Positions 1 to 6,163 of a DNA stretch of 6,784 bases are shown in pieces (the first letter of the stretch is position 1; every line of letters begins with the position of its first letter). The DNA comes from Chloroflexota bacterium (GTDB lineage: Bacteria; Chloroflexota; Limnocylindria; Limnocylindrales; CSP1-4). The stretch spans positions 1 through 6,784 of the forward strand of contig JACDAV010000286.1 of NCBI GenBank assembly GCA_013695255.1, in the 5' to 3' direction. The translations under genes and the position numbers were made by a program. The notes below the pieces were generated by a model, which saw nothing but the letters and a program-made list of their open reading frames with translations, was not told the DNA's origin and ran no database searches.

Positions 1-1322
1 GTCGCCAGGCGGGCCTGCGACGCGTCGTCGGTCTCCTTGCGCAGTGCCTCCCGCTCGATCTCGAGCTGGATCCGGCGGCGCTCCAGCTCGTCCAGCGCGA
101 CGGGCATCGAGTCGATCTCCATGCGCAGGCGCGAGGCGGCCTCGTCCACGAGGTCGATCGCCTTGTCCGGCAGGAAGCGCTCCGTGATGTAGCGGTGCGA
201 GAGCGTCGCGGCGGCGACGAGCGCGGAGTCCGTGATCCGGACACCGTGGTGCACCTCGTACCGGTCACGCAGCCCGCGCAGGATCGAGACCGTCTCTTCG
301 ACCGTCGGCTCGTCGACGAGGACCGGCTGGAAGCGTCGCTCCAGGGCCGCGTCCTTCTCGATGTGCTTGCGGTACTCGTCGAGCGTCGTGGCGCCGATCG
401 TGTGCAGCTCGCCGCGGGCGAGCATCGGCTTGAGCAGGTTGGAGGCGTCCATCGCACCCTCGGCCGCGCCGGCGCCGACGACCGTGTGCAGCTCGTCGAT
501 GAACAGGATGACCTGACCGTCGGCGTCCTTGATCTCCTTGAGCACGGCCTTGAGCCGCTCCTCGAACTCGCCCCGGAACTTCGCGCCTGCGATGAGCGCG
601 CCCAGGTCGAGCGACACGACCCGCTTGTCCTTCAGCGTCTCGGGAACGTCGCCGCGGACGATCCGCTGAGCGAGACCCTCCGCGATGGCGGTCTTGCCAA
701 CGCCCGGCTCGCCGATCAGGACTGGGTTGTTCTTGGTCCGCCGGCTGAGCACCTGGATCACCCGCCGGATTTCCTCGTCGCGGCCGACGACCGGGTCCAG
801 CCTGCCGGCGCGCGCCTCGGCGGTCAGGTCCCGGCCGTACTTCTCGAGCGCCGCGTACGTGCCCTCCGGGTTCTGGGAGGTGACCCGCTGGCCGCCCCGC
901 ACGCTCTGGAGCGCCTGGAGGAGCGACTCGCGGCCCGCGCCGTGGCGCTCGAGGAGCTGCTGGCCCTCGCCGCCCACCTCGGCCACGCCGAGCAGCAGGT
1001 GCTCGGTGGAGACGTACTCGTCGCCGAGCCGGCGCGCCTCCTCCTGGGCGCGGTCGACCACCCGGCGGGCCCGCGGGTCGAGGGTCAGGGATCCGCCCTT
1101 GATCCGCGCCCGGCGGGCAAGCGCCGAGGCGATCTCGTTGCGGAAGGCAAGGATGTCCACGCCGAGGCGCCGGAGGGTCTCGGCCGGGACGCCGTCGTCG
1201 TCCTCGAGGAGGGCGGCGAGCAGGTGCTCGCCGTCGAGCACCGGGCTCTCGAAGGTCTCGGCGGTCTGCTGCGCCCGCAGGACGGCCTGCTGGGCCCGTT
1301 CGGTGAAGCGATCGAGCTGCAT
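1..1322 (-). CDS. clpB: ATP-dependent disaggregase ClpB, N-terminal half (3' end beyond window)
   Basis: ClpB is a cytoplasmic hexameric AAA+ unfoldase that threads aggregated proteins through its pore, working with DnaK/DnaJ. The first 440 codons are visible, about half of the usual 850-870 residues; the frame is open to the left edge. The start ATG gives MQLDRFTERAQQA, a typical ClpB N-terminus. The Clp N domain covers about residues 1-145. The first ATPase domain has Walker A GEPGVGKT at 204-211, Walker B FIDE at 274-277, and ERRF at 328-331, whose two arginines match the ClpB arginine fingers. Residues from about 405 (ending in an ELERRRIQLEIEREAL stretch) begin the coiled-coil middle domain, which separates ClpB from ClpA. 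It lies 14 nt after the dnaJ stop with only a weak GAG/GGA ribosome site, so it is probably co-transcribed with the genes upstream. ClpC is the main alternative and is disfavoured by the N-terminus. The second ATPase domain and any terminator lie outside. Confidence 0.96.
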   Translation of the reverse strand, partial: MQLDRFTERAQQAVLRAQQTAETFESPVLDGEHLLAALLEDDDGVPAETLRRLGVDILAFRNEIASALARRARIKGGSLTLDPRARRVVDRAQEEARRLGDEYVSTEHLLLGVAEVGGEGQQLLERHGAGRESLLQALQSVRGGQRVTSQNPEGTYAALEKYGRDLTAEARAGRLDPVVGRDEEIRRVIQVLSRRTKNNPVLIGEPGVGKTAIAEGLAQRIVRGDVPETLKDKRVVSLDLGALIAGAKFRGEFEERLKAVLKEIKDADGQVILFIDELHTVVGAGAAEGAMDASNLLKPMLARGELHTIGATTLDEYRKHIEKDAALERRFQPVLVDEPTVEETVSILRGLRDRYEVHHGVRITDSALVAAATLSHRYITERFLPDKAIDLVDEAASRLRMEIDSMPVALDELERRRIQLEIEREALRKETDDASQARLA

Positions 1323-1336
1323 CGTTCCGTTCTCGT

Positions 1337-2422
1337 TCAGCGCTGCTCTGTCTGGCGTGGGTTCGGCTGGTCGACGAGCTCCAGGAACCGCCGGGCGGCG
1401 GCCCTCGCCTCGTCGGACAGCACCGTCGGCAGGACGACGCGAGTCCTGACGTAGAGATCCCCGCTCCCGGACTCCCGGACGCGAGGCATGCCCTGGCCCG
1501 TCAGCCGGAATGTCCGTCCGTTCTGCGTACCGGGCGGGACGGTCAGCTCGAGGCGGCCCTTGAGCGTGCCGACGGGGACGGCCGCCCCGAGGAGCGCCTC
1601 CTCGAGGGTCAAGGGCAGCTCTCGCTCCAGGTCCGCTCCCCGCCGTGTGAAGACCGGGTGCCGCTCGACGCGGACGGTGACCAGGAGATCTGCACCATCC
1701 CCGCCCTTCCCCGTCAGGCGGATCCGGCTGCCCGTGTCCACGCCGGGCGGGATCGTGACCTCGAGCCGCCTGCCGTCGACCTCGACGAGCCGGGTCGTGC
1801 CATGGAACGCCTCCTCGAGGGTAAGCCCGGCGGTGGCCTCGACGACGGACGGCCGGCGGGCGCGGGACTGGGCCGTCCCGCCGCCACGACCGACGGCCGA
1901 GCCGTCGATCCCCATCTGGACCAGGATGTCCTCGAAGCTGTCGCTGCCGGTCGAGCCACTGCCCGTCGCGCCGCCGCGCGCCCGAGGCGGCGCACCCGCC
2001 CGGGCCCCTGCGGAGGCGGGCCGCGGCCCATCCGGGTCCGCGCCGCCGAACATCATCCGGAAGAAGTCCGAGAACCCGCCGATGTCCTCGCCGCTCGACG
2101 TCCGGAACTCATAGCGCACGTTGCCGCCCGAGGCGGCGAACGGTCCGGCCGCGTACCCGCCGGCACGCCCGGCCGTGCCGGCACCGGCCCGGCTGAACGA
2201 CTCCCAGTTCGCGCCGAGCTCGTCGTACTGCTTTCGCTTGGCCGGGTCGCCGAGGACGGCGTGCGCCTCGTTGAGGTCCTTGAACCGCTGCTCCGCCGGC
2301 TTGTCGCCCGGTTTGACGTCCGGGTGGTTCTGACGCGCCAGCTTGCGGTAGGCCTTCTTGATGTCGCCCTGGCTCGCCGTCCGGGGGACGCCGAGGATCT
2401 TGTAGTAGTCGCGGAATTCCAT
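1337..2422 (-). CDS. dnaJ: DnaJ-family co-chaperone without zinc finger (class II, CbpA-like)
   Basis: This 361-residue J-domain protein would stimulate DnaK ATPase and deliver unfolded substrates. The J domain spans about residues 5-70 and contains the HPD motif at 33-35. A long Gly/Ala/Arg-rich linker follows (about 75-190), with a Gly-Phe segment FSDFFRMMFGG at 117-127. The two beta-rich substrate-binding domains lie at about 193-260 (ATAGLTLEEAFHGT, IPPGVDTGSRIRL) and 263-340 (LPLTLEEALLGA, VPPGTQNGRTFRL). No CxxCxGxG repeats are present, so this is the CbpA/class II form and not canonical DnaJ, which normally sits beside dnaK. The ATG has a GAGGG ribosome site at 2434-2430, 7 nt upstream. 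The gene is 32 nt after lon and 14 nt before clpB. Its place next to clpB suggests it supplies disaggregation and may be a second DnaJ in this genome. The family call is firm; the exact symbol (dnaJ, cbpA or dnaJ2) is a convention. Confidence 0.95.
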   Translation of the reverse strand: MEFRDYYKILGVPRTASQGDIKKAYRKLARQNHPDVKPGDKPAEQRFKDLNEAHAVLGDPAKRKQYDELGANWESFSRAGAGTAGRAGGYAAGPFAASGGNVRYEFRTSSGEDIGGFSDFFRMMFGGADPDGPRPASAGARAGAPPRARGGATGSGSTGSDSFEDILVQMGIDGSAVGRGGGTAQSRARRPSVVEATAGLTLEEAFHGTTRLVEVDGRRLEVTIPPGVDTGSRIRLTGKGGDGADLLVTVRVERHPVFTRRGADLERELPLTLEEALLGAAVPVGTLKGRLELTVPPGTQNGRTFRLTGQGMPRVRESGSGDLYVRTRVVLPTVLSDEARAAARRFLELVDQPNPRQTEQR

Positions 2423-2454
2423 ATCTGCACCCTCAACGGGGTGGTGTCACTCGC

Positions 2455-5061
2455 TCACCGACGACGGAGGCGACGCCCCCGCGAGCCATCGACCGGAGGT
2501 CGGCCCGAGGCCGAGCCCCGCGACGCCATCGGCCCGACGTTGGAGCGCCCCGATGCCATCGGCCGGACATTTCCGCCGACGATCACGGAGGGCTGGTCGG
2601 TGGTCGGGAAGGTGGACCGACGCACGCGGCTCTCGCCATCCGGCTCCGGATCGAGCGGCTTGTCGCCTTCGATGATCTTGGGCGGCTCGGCCACGAGCGG
2701 CTTCGGCTTGCGCCGCAGCGCCGCAGTCAGCACCTGCTCCATCGAGTCGGCGAGGACCAGCTTGATCTGCTTGCGGATCTCGTCCGGGACGTCCCGGAGG
2801 TCCTTCTCGTTCTTGCGGGGCAGGATCACCATGCCGGCGCCGGACAGGTGCGCGGCGAGGATCTTCGACTTGAGGCCGCCGATCGGGAGGACCCGCCCGC
2901 GAAGGGTGATCTCGCCGGTCATCGCGACGTCCTTGCGGACGGGGATGCCGGTCAGCGCGCTGACCATGGCCGTGGCCATCGTGACGCCGGCCGAGGGGCC
3001 GTCCTTGGGGATCGCCCCGGCCGGGACGTGGATGTGCAGCGTGTTCCTCTCGAACTGGTCGCGGGAGATGCCGAGGATCGCGGCATTGGCCCTGATCCAC
3101 GACAGCGCGGCGCGCGCTGACTCCTTCATCACGTCGCCCAGCTGGCCGGTCAGGATGAAGTCCTCCTTGCCCTCCATCTTCGTCACCTCGACCGCGACGA
3201 CGTCGCCGCCGACCTCGGTCACGACGAGGCCCGTGGCCGCGCCGGTCTGGTCCTCCGACTCGAGCTCGCCGTACTCCCAGCGCGGCGGCCCGAGCAGGTC
3301 GACCAGCTTCTTCCGGTCGACGAGCGTCTTGCGCTTGCGACCCTCGGCCACCGTCCGGGCCACCTTGCGCATGATGTTGGCAAGCTCACGCTCGAGGTTC
3401 CGGACGCCGGCCTCCTTGGTGTAGGCCTGGACGAGCTCGGTCATCGCCTCGTCCGTGATGGTGATGTGCTTCGCCTTGAGCCCGTGGTTCTCCATCTGCT
3501 TCGGGATGAGGAACCGCTTGCCGATCTCGATCTTCTCCTTCTGCGTGTAGCCGGGCAGCTGGATGACCTCCATCCGGTCACGCAGCGGAGCGGGGATCGG
3601 ATCGATCAGGTTGCCGGTCGCGATGAACAGCACCTTGCTGAGATCGAACGGGACTTCCAGGTAGTTGTCCTGGAACGTGTTGTTCTGCTCCGGGTCGAGG
3701 ACCTCGAGCAGGGCGGACGACGGGTCGCCCCGGAAGTCCATCCCGATCTTGTCCACCTCGTCGAGCATGAACACCGGGTTGTTCGTGCCGGCCGTCTTGA
3801 GATTCTGGATGACCCGGCCGGGCAGCGCGCCGATGTAGGTCCGGCGGTGGCCGCGGATCTCCGCCTCGTCATGGATGCCGCCGAGGCTCATCCGCACGAA
3901 CTTGCGGCCCATCGCCCGGGCCACGCTCCTGCCCAGCGAGGTCTTGCCGACGCCGGGCGGCCCGATGAGGGCCAGGATGGGGCTGCGGATCGTGTCCGCC
4001 AGCGTGCGCACGGCGAGGTACTCGAGGATCCGTTCCTTGATGTTCTCGAGGCCGTAGTGATCCTCGTCCAGGATCCGGGCGGCCTCCCGGATGTCGAGCT
4101 GGTCGTCCGTCGAGACGTTCCACGGCAGCCCGATGAGCCAGTCCACGTAGGTCCGGATCACCCCGACCTCCGGCGAGGCCGAAGGGATCCGGCTCATCCG
4201 GTCGATCTCCTTGATCGCCCGGGTGCGGACCTCCTCCGGCATGCCGGCCTGCTCGACCTTGTCGCGAAGCTCGTTGATCTCCGCCTGCTGGGGATCGTCC
4301 TCGCCGAGCTCGCGCTGGATCGCCTTGAGCTGCTCGCGCAGGATGTACTCCCGCTGGGTCTTGTCCATCTCGGACTTGACCTCGTTCTGGATGCGCCCCT
4401 TGAGCTCGAGGATCTCGACCTGGCGGGCGAGGAAGCCGCTGACGACCTTGAGCCGCTCGACGACGTCGATCGTCTCGAGCAGCTCCTGGCGCTGCTCCGT
4501 CGACATGTCCGGGCTGTAGGCGACCATGTCGGCCAGCAGACCCGGCTCGCTGATGTTGCGGGCGGCGACGGCTGCCTCGGGCGGCACCGGCGCCCCGTTG
4601 GCCACGTACTGCTCGATCTGTGCCTGGACGCTGCGCATCAGCGCCTGGACCTCGACCCCGCTCGGGCTCTCGTCCGTGAGCTCCTCGATCGACGCCCGCA
4701 GGTACGGGCCGGTCTGGGTGAACCCGTGCAGGCGCAGCCGGCCCTGGCCCTGGACGATCGCCCGGACGGTGCCGTCCTGGAGCTGCACGACCTGGGCGAT
4801 CTTGGCCAGGGTGCCGATCGGGTACAGCTCCGAGGGGTCCGTGATGTCCTCCTGCTCGGCCTGGCGCTGGGTCACGAGGGCGATGGGTCCGCCGTCGGCG
4901 ACCGCCGCGTTGAGCGCGTTGACGCTCTTCTCGCGACCCACCTGGAGCGGGACGATCATCTCGGGAAAGATGACCGTCTCCCGGAGCGCGACGAGCGGCA
5001 GCTCACGCGTCGTGTCGACGGGCTGCGGCTTGTTGGCCGGGTTGGACGGTCGCTTGGCCAT
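2455..5061 (-). CDS. lon: ATP-dependent Lon protease (endopeptidase La)
   Basis: Lon is a cytoplasmic hexameric AAA+ serine protease that degrades misfolded and some regulatory proteins. Counting from the ATG at 5061 the protein has 868 residues. The N-terminal substrate-binding domain starts near residue 20 (ELPLVALRETVIFPEMIVPL), followed by a helical region with the typical REYILREQLKAIQ segment. Walker A GPPGVGKT is at 367-374 and Walker B VFMLDE ends at D434-E435. The protease domain carries the catalytic dyad: Ser690 in KDGPSAG and Lys733 in GGLKSK, 43 residues apart as in E. coli Lon (S679/K722). An in-frame ATG at 5073 adds MENP, but GGAG at 5071-5068 sits 6 nt before the ATG at 5061 and nothing useful precedes 5073, so 5061 is preferred. 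About 80 residues after the conserved end (near VLTAALRRKPKP) form a low-complexity tail that closes in RRLRRR. E. coli Lon has 784 residues. hspR lies 62 nt upstream, dnaJ 32 nt downstream. Confidence 0.97.
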   Translation of the reverse strand: MAKRPSNPANKPQPVDTTRELPLVALRETVIFPEMIVPLQVGREKSVNALNAAVADGGPIALVTQRQAEQEDITDPSELYPIGTLAKIAQVVQLQDGTVRAIVQGQGRLRLHGFTQTGPYLRASIEELTDESPSGVEVQALMRSVQAQIEQYVANGAPVPPEAAVAARNISEPGLLADMVAYSPDMSTEQRQELLETIDVVERLKVVSGFLARQVEILELKGRIQNEVKSEMDKTQREYILREQLKAIQRELGEDDPQQAEINELRDKVEQAGMPEEVRTRAIKEIDRMSRIPSASPEVGVIRTYVDWLIGLPWNVSTDDQLDIREAARILDEDHYGLENIKERILEYLAVRTLADTIRSPILALIGPPGVGKTSLGRSVARAMGRKFVRMSLGGIHDEAEIRGHRRTYIGALPGRVIQNLKTAGTNNPVFMLDEVDKIGMDFRGDPSSALLEVLDPEQNNTFQDNYLEVPFDLSKVLFIATGNLIDPIPAPLRDRMEVIQLPGYTQKEKIEIGKRFLIPKQMENHGLKAKHITITDEAMTELVQAYTKEAGVRNLERELANIMRKVARTVAEGRKRKTLVDRKKLVDLLGPPRWEYGELESEDQTGAATGLVVTEVGGDVVAVEVTKMEGKEDFILTGQLGDVMKESARAALSWIRANAAILGISRDQFERNTLHIHVPAGAIPKDGPSAGVTMATAMVSALTGIPVRKDVAMTGEITLRGRVLPIGGLKSKILAAHLSGAGMVILPRKNEKDLRDVPDEIRKQIKLVLADSMEQVLTAALRRKPKPLVAEPPKIIEGDKPLDPEPDGESRVRRSTFPTTDQPSVIVGGNVRPMASGRSNVGPMASRGSASGRPPVDGSRGRRLRRR
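2522..2571. repeat. Imperfect 30-bp-period duplication in the lon tail
   Basis: Bases 2522-2541 and 2552-2571 match at 17 of 20 positions. They encode NVRPMASGRS followed by NVGPMASRGS in the C-terminal extension of Lon. The in-frame period of 10 codons and the divergence point to an older duplication that helped build this tail. Confidence 0.75.
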
Positions 5062-5067
5062 CGGGTT

Positions 5068-5071
5068 CTCC
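5068..5071 (-). promoter_or_regulatory. Ribosome binding site deciding the lon start
   Basis: GGAG ends 6 nt before the ATG at 5061. The upstream in-frame ATG at 5073 overlaps this site and is itself preceded by a C-rich stretch with no purine-rich site, so initiation at 5061 (MAKRPSN) is favoured over 5073 (MENPMAKRPSN). Confidence 0.65.
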
Positions 5072-5073
5072 AT

Positions 5074-5123
5074 TCGGTGCGGGGGTCGGGGAGTGCGGGG
5101 GTGAGGTTCGGTGAGAGGAACGG
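5074..5123 (-). other. C-rich, G-poor hspR-lon spacer (possible rut-like leader)
   Basis: On the coding strand these 50 bases contain 30 C and only 6 G, with C runs of 5, 4 and 5 near the lon start. The opposite strand holds a 9-bp direct repeat GTGCGGGGG (5077-5085 and 5093-5101). Such C-over-G skew in an untranslated stretch is what Rho utilisation sites look like. No hairpin plus T-tract and no promoter was seen here, so it is not an intrinsic terminator. Rho loading is inference only; it may be plain spacer. Confidence 0.4.
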
Positions 5124-5483
5124 TCAGCCGGTCGCGCGGTTGGCGGCCTTGGTCGAGGGCTCCGGCTCAGCGCCGCGGTCCGGGTTCCCCTCGGTGTAGA
5201 GGCGCTCGAGGATCCGCGTCCCCAAGCGCTCCTCCAGCTCGAACAGGATCCGGACGCCGGCCAGGTTGACGCCGAGGTTCTGGGTCAGGTGGCGGATCCA
5301 GAGGACCCGCCGGATGTCGTTCTCGCTGTAGAGGCGGATGTTGGACGGCGTTCGCGCCGGGCAGACCAGGCCCTCCTCCTCGTAGATCCGCAGGGTTCGC
5401 GGATGCACGCTGACGATGCTCGCCGCCACGCTGATGACGTAGACGGGCCGCTGCGGGTCCTGGCCCGGCCGGCGCTGCGCCAC
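5124..5483 (-). CDS. hspR: HspR, MerR-family heat-shock repressor
   Basis: HspR is a DNA-binding repressor of chaperone genes; in Streptomyces it needs DnaK as co-repressor, linking repression to free chaperone. The protein has 119 residues. The MerR-type winged helix-turn-helix runs over about residues 17-66, with VHPRTLRIYEEEGL at 26-39, then the wing with NIRLYSENDIRRV. LTQNLGVNLAGVRILFELEERL at about 66-87 matches the HspR type of MerR protein and leads into a short helical dimerisation segment; the last 20 residues are polar. The start is the GTG at 5483, four bases after the hsp20 stop, with a weak AGG about 9 nt upstream, so translation is probably coupled to hsp20. An in-frame ATG at 5561 would add 26 Arg/Pro-rich residues inside the hsp20 gene. 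It lacks a ribosome site and uses CGA, AGA and CCT codons unlike its neighbours, so I reject it. Being second in the operon it should autoregulate. Its likely site is the inverted repeat at 6114-6130. Confidence 0.93.
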   Translation of the reverse strand: MAQRRPGQDPQRPVYVISVAASIVSVHPRTLRIYEEEGLVCPARTPSNIRLYSENDIRRVLWIRHLTQNLGVNLAGVRILFELEERLGTRILERLYTEGNPDRGAEPEPSTKAANRATG

Positions 5484-5487
5484 TCGC

Positions 5488-6036
5488 TCAGGCCTGCTCG
5501 GTCTCGGCGCCCGGTGCGCCTGCGTCGGTCGTCGAACCTGCGTCGGTCGTCGAACCGCCATGGCCGTTGTCCGATTGCCCGCTGGCCGACGGGTTGATGC
5601 GGATCTGGCGAGGTTTCACCTGCTCTGCCCTGGGAATGCGCAGGGTGAGGACGCCGTTGTCGAACGTCGCCTCCGCCCGGTCAGCCTCGAGGCCGCTCGG
5701 CAGGCTCACCGACCGGCTGAACTCACCGCGCCGGATCTCCTGCACGAGATGGCCGCCCTCGTCGTTGGTGCGCTCCGTGCCGCTGGTCGCGCGGATGGTG
5801 AGCGTCCCGTCCTCGACCGTGATCTCCACGTCGTCCGGCTTGACGCCGGGCAGCGCGGCCTCGACCACGAGCGCGTCCGTGCTGGTCGAGATGTCGAGCG
5901 CGAGCGGCGCGGCCTCGGACATGCCGGAGCCCCACGTCCCGCGTGGTCGAACGAAGCTGTCTTCCAGAAGCCGATCCATCGCCTGGCGGAGCGAGAGAAG
6001 CTCGCCGAAGGGCGAGGGACGGCGGGAGATCGTCAT
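5488..6036 (-). CDS. hsp20: Small heat-shock protein, Hsp20/alpha-crystallin family
   Basis: This 182-residue ATP-independent holdase would bind unfolding proteins in the cytoplasm and keep them refoldable for DnaK/ClpB. A short N-terminal arm (PFGELLSLRQAMDRLLEDSF) is followed by the alpha-crystallin domain at about 44-137, with the typical VVEAALPGVKPDDVEITVE stretch, GEFSRSVSLP at 104-113 and A-x(3)-NGVLTL at 123-132. The I-R-I motif at 145-147 is the IxI element that docks on neighbouring subunits. After it comes a polar tail of about 33 residues rich in Gly, Ser, Thr and Asp, longer than in most members, containing a perfect duplication of GSTTDA. The ATG has AAGGAGGT 8 nt upstream, the strongest ribosome site in the window. 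It is the first gene behind the promoter at 6131-6102, with a predicted leader of about 57 nt. High expression as the operon's leading gene is inferred from this. Confidence 0.96.
   Translation of the reverse strand: MTISRRPSPFGELLSLRQAMDRLLEDSFVRPRGTWGSGMSEAAPLALDISTSTDALVVEAALPGVKPDDVEITVEDGTLTIRATSGTERTNDEGGHLVQEIRRGEFSRSVSLPSGLEADRAEATFDNGVLTLRIPRAEQVKPRQIRINPSASGQSDNGHGGSTTDAGSTTDAGAPGAETEQA
5521..5556. repeat. Perfect tandem duplication, 2 x 18 bp, in the hsp20 tail
   Basis: Two identical 18-bp units lie head to tail (5521-5538 and 5539-5556). On the minus strand they are in frame and encode GSTTDA twice in the disordered tail of Hsp20. The lack of any base difference suggests a recent duplication. 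In the overlapping hspR frame the same bases read as VRRPTQ twice, but that frame is not thought to be translated here. Confidence 0.9.
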
Positions 6037-6044
6037 GATCCGCC

Positions 6045-6052
6045 ACCTCCTT
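6045..6052 (-). promoter_or_regulatory. Ribosome binding site of hsp20
   Basis: AAGGAGGT on the minus strand is a full match to the anti-Shine-Dalgarno core, 8 nt before the ATG at 6036. It fixes the hsp20 start and is clearly stronger than the ribosome sites of the four downstream genes. Confidence 0.88.
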
Positions 6053-6101
6053 GAATGGACCTGTCCGCGATGGACGTGCCCGCCTTTGCGAACACGGCGG
6101 C

Positions 6102-6131
6102 ATGCTAGAACAATGACAATCGCGTTGTCAA
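6102..6131 (-). promoter_or_regulatory. Sigma70-type promoter of the hsp20-hspR-lon-dnaJ-clpB operon
   Basis: On the minus strand a consensus -35 box TTGACA (6131-6126) is separated by 18 nt from TAGCAT (6107-6102), which matches TATAAT at the first, second, fourth and last positions only in part (T, A, A, T weighted at the key -12 and -7 sites). The likely transcription start is near 6095, leaving a leader of about 57 nt before hsp20. A consensus -35 with a near-standard spacer suits a promoter held down by a repressor and released on heat shock. No other comparable promoter was seen inside the operon. Confidence 0.72.
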
Positions 6132-6132
6132 G
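6112..6132. promoter_or_regulatory. Candidate HspR operator (HAIR-like inverted repeat)
   Basis: A perfect inverted repeat TGACAA (6114-6119), five bases TCGCG, TTGTCA (6125-6130) overlaps the -35 box. Read on the minus strand in the 7-7-7 layout of the actinobacterial HAIR element (CTTGAGT-N7-ACTCAAG), the left half is CTTGACA and the right half TGTCATT. The spacing and the CTTGA start agree with HAIR; the inner bases and the outer right flank do not. Its position would let a bound dimer block RNA polymerase. HspR as ligand is inferred from the hspR gene lying downstream and from the lack of any CIRCE-type site. Confidence 0.6.
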
Positions 6133-6134
6133 GA

Positions 6135-6154
6135 TGCGGGGTGCTCAAACCGCA
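6135..6154 (-). other. Small hairpin between the upstream gene and the operon promoter
   Basis: TGCGG and CCGCA can pair around a 10-nt loop shortly after the stop at 6164 and before the -35 box. No T-tract follows, so it is at best a weak or Rho-assisted 3' end for the upstream gene, and a stem this short may occur by chance in GC-rich DNA. Confidence 0.25.
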
Positions 6155-6163
6155 GGTCTGTTG

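Noticed and set aside
530..570. Repeated CTTGAGC copies resembling HAIR half-sites
   Set aside because: They encode Leu-Lys (CTC AAG) in the conserved ClpB ATPase domain and are direct, not inverted, repeats. Similar CTTGAG words occur throughout lon for the same reason.
195..5199. Very long open plus-strand frames opposite clpB, dnaJ and lon (for example 195-1454, 1658-3424 and 3466-5199)
   Set aside because: They mirror well-recognised minus-strand genes with G/C-ending codons, a known cause of spurious antisense frames in GC-rich DNA. Their translations are Arg/Leu/Asp/Ala-rich and show no known domain.
5124..5561. hspR starting at the ATG at 5561
   Set aside because: No ribosome site, atypical codons in the overlap with hsp20, and an Arg/Pro-rich extension not expected in HspR; the GTG at 5483 gives a normal length.
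6037..6095. RNA thermometer (ROSE or fourU) in the hsp20 leader
   Set aside because: The AAGGAGGT site has no U-rich or complementary anti-Shine-Dalgarno partner in the predicted leader; only a short GTCC/GGAC pairing was seen away from the site.
6135..6154. Intrinsic terminator of the upstream gene
   Set aside because: The stem is only 5 bp with a 10-nt loop and no T-tract follows; it is kept only as a low-confidence hairpin.
6037..6163. CIRCE element for HrcA control
   Set aside because: No TTAGCACTC-N9-GAGTGCTAA-like sequence is present; the only clear palindrome has different arms and spacing.
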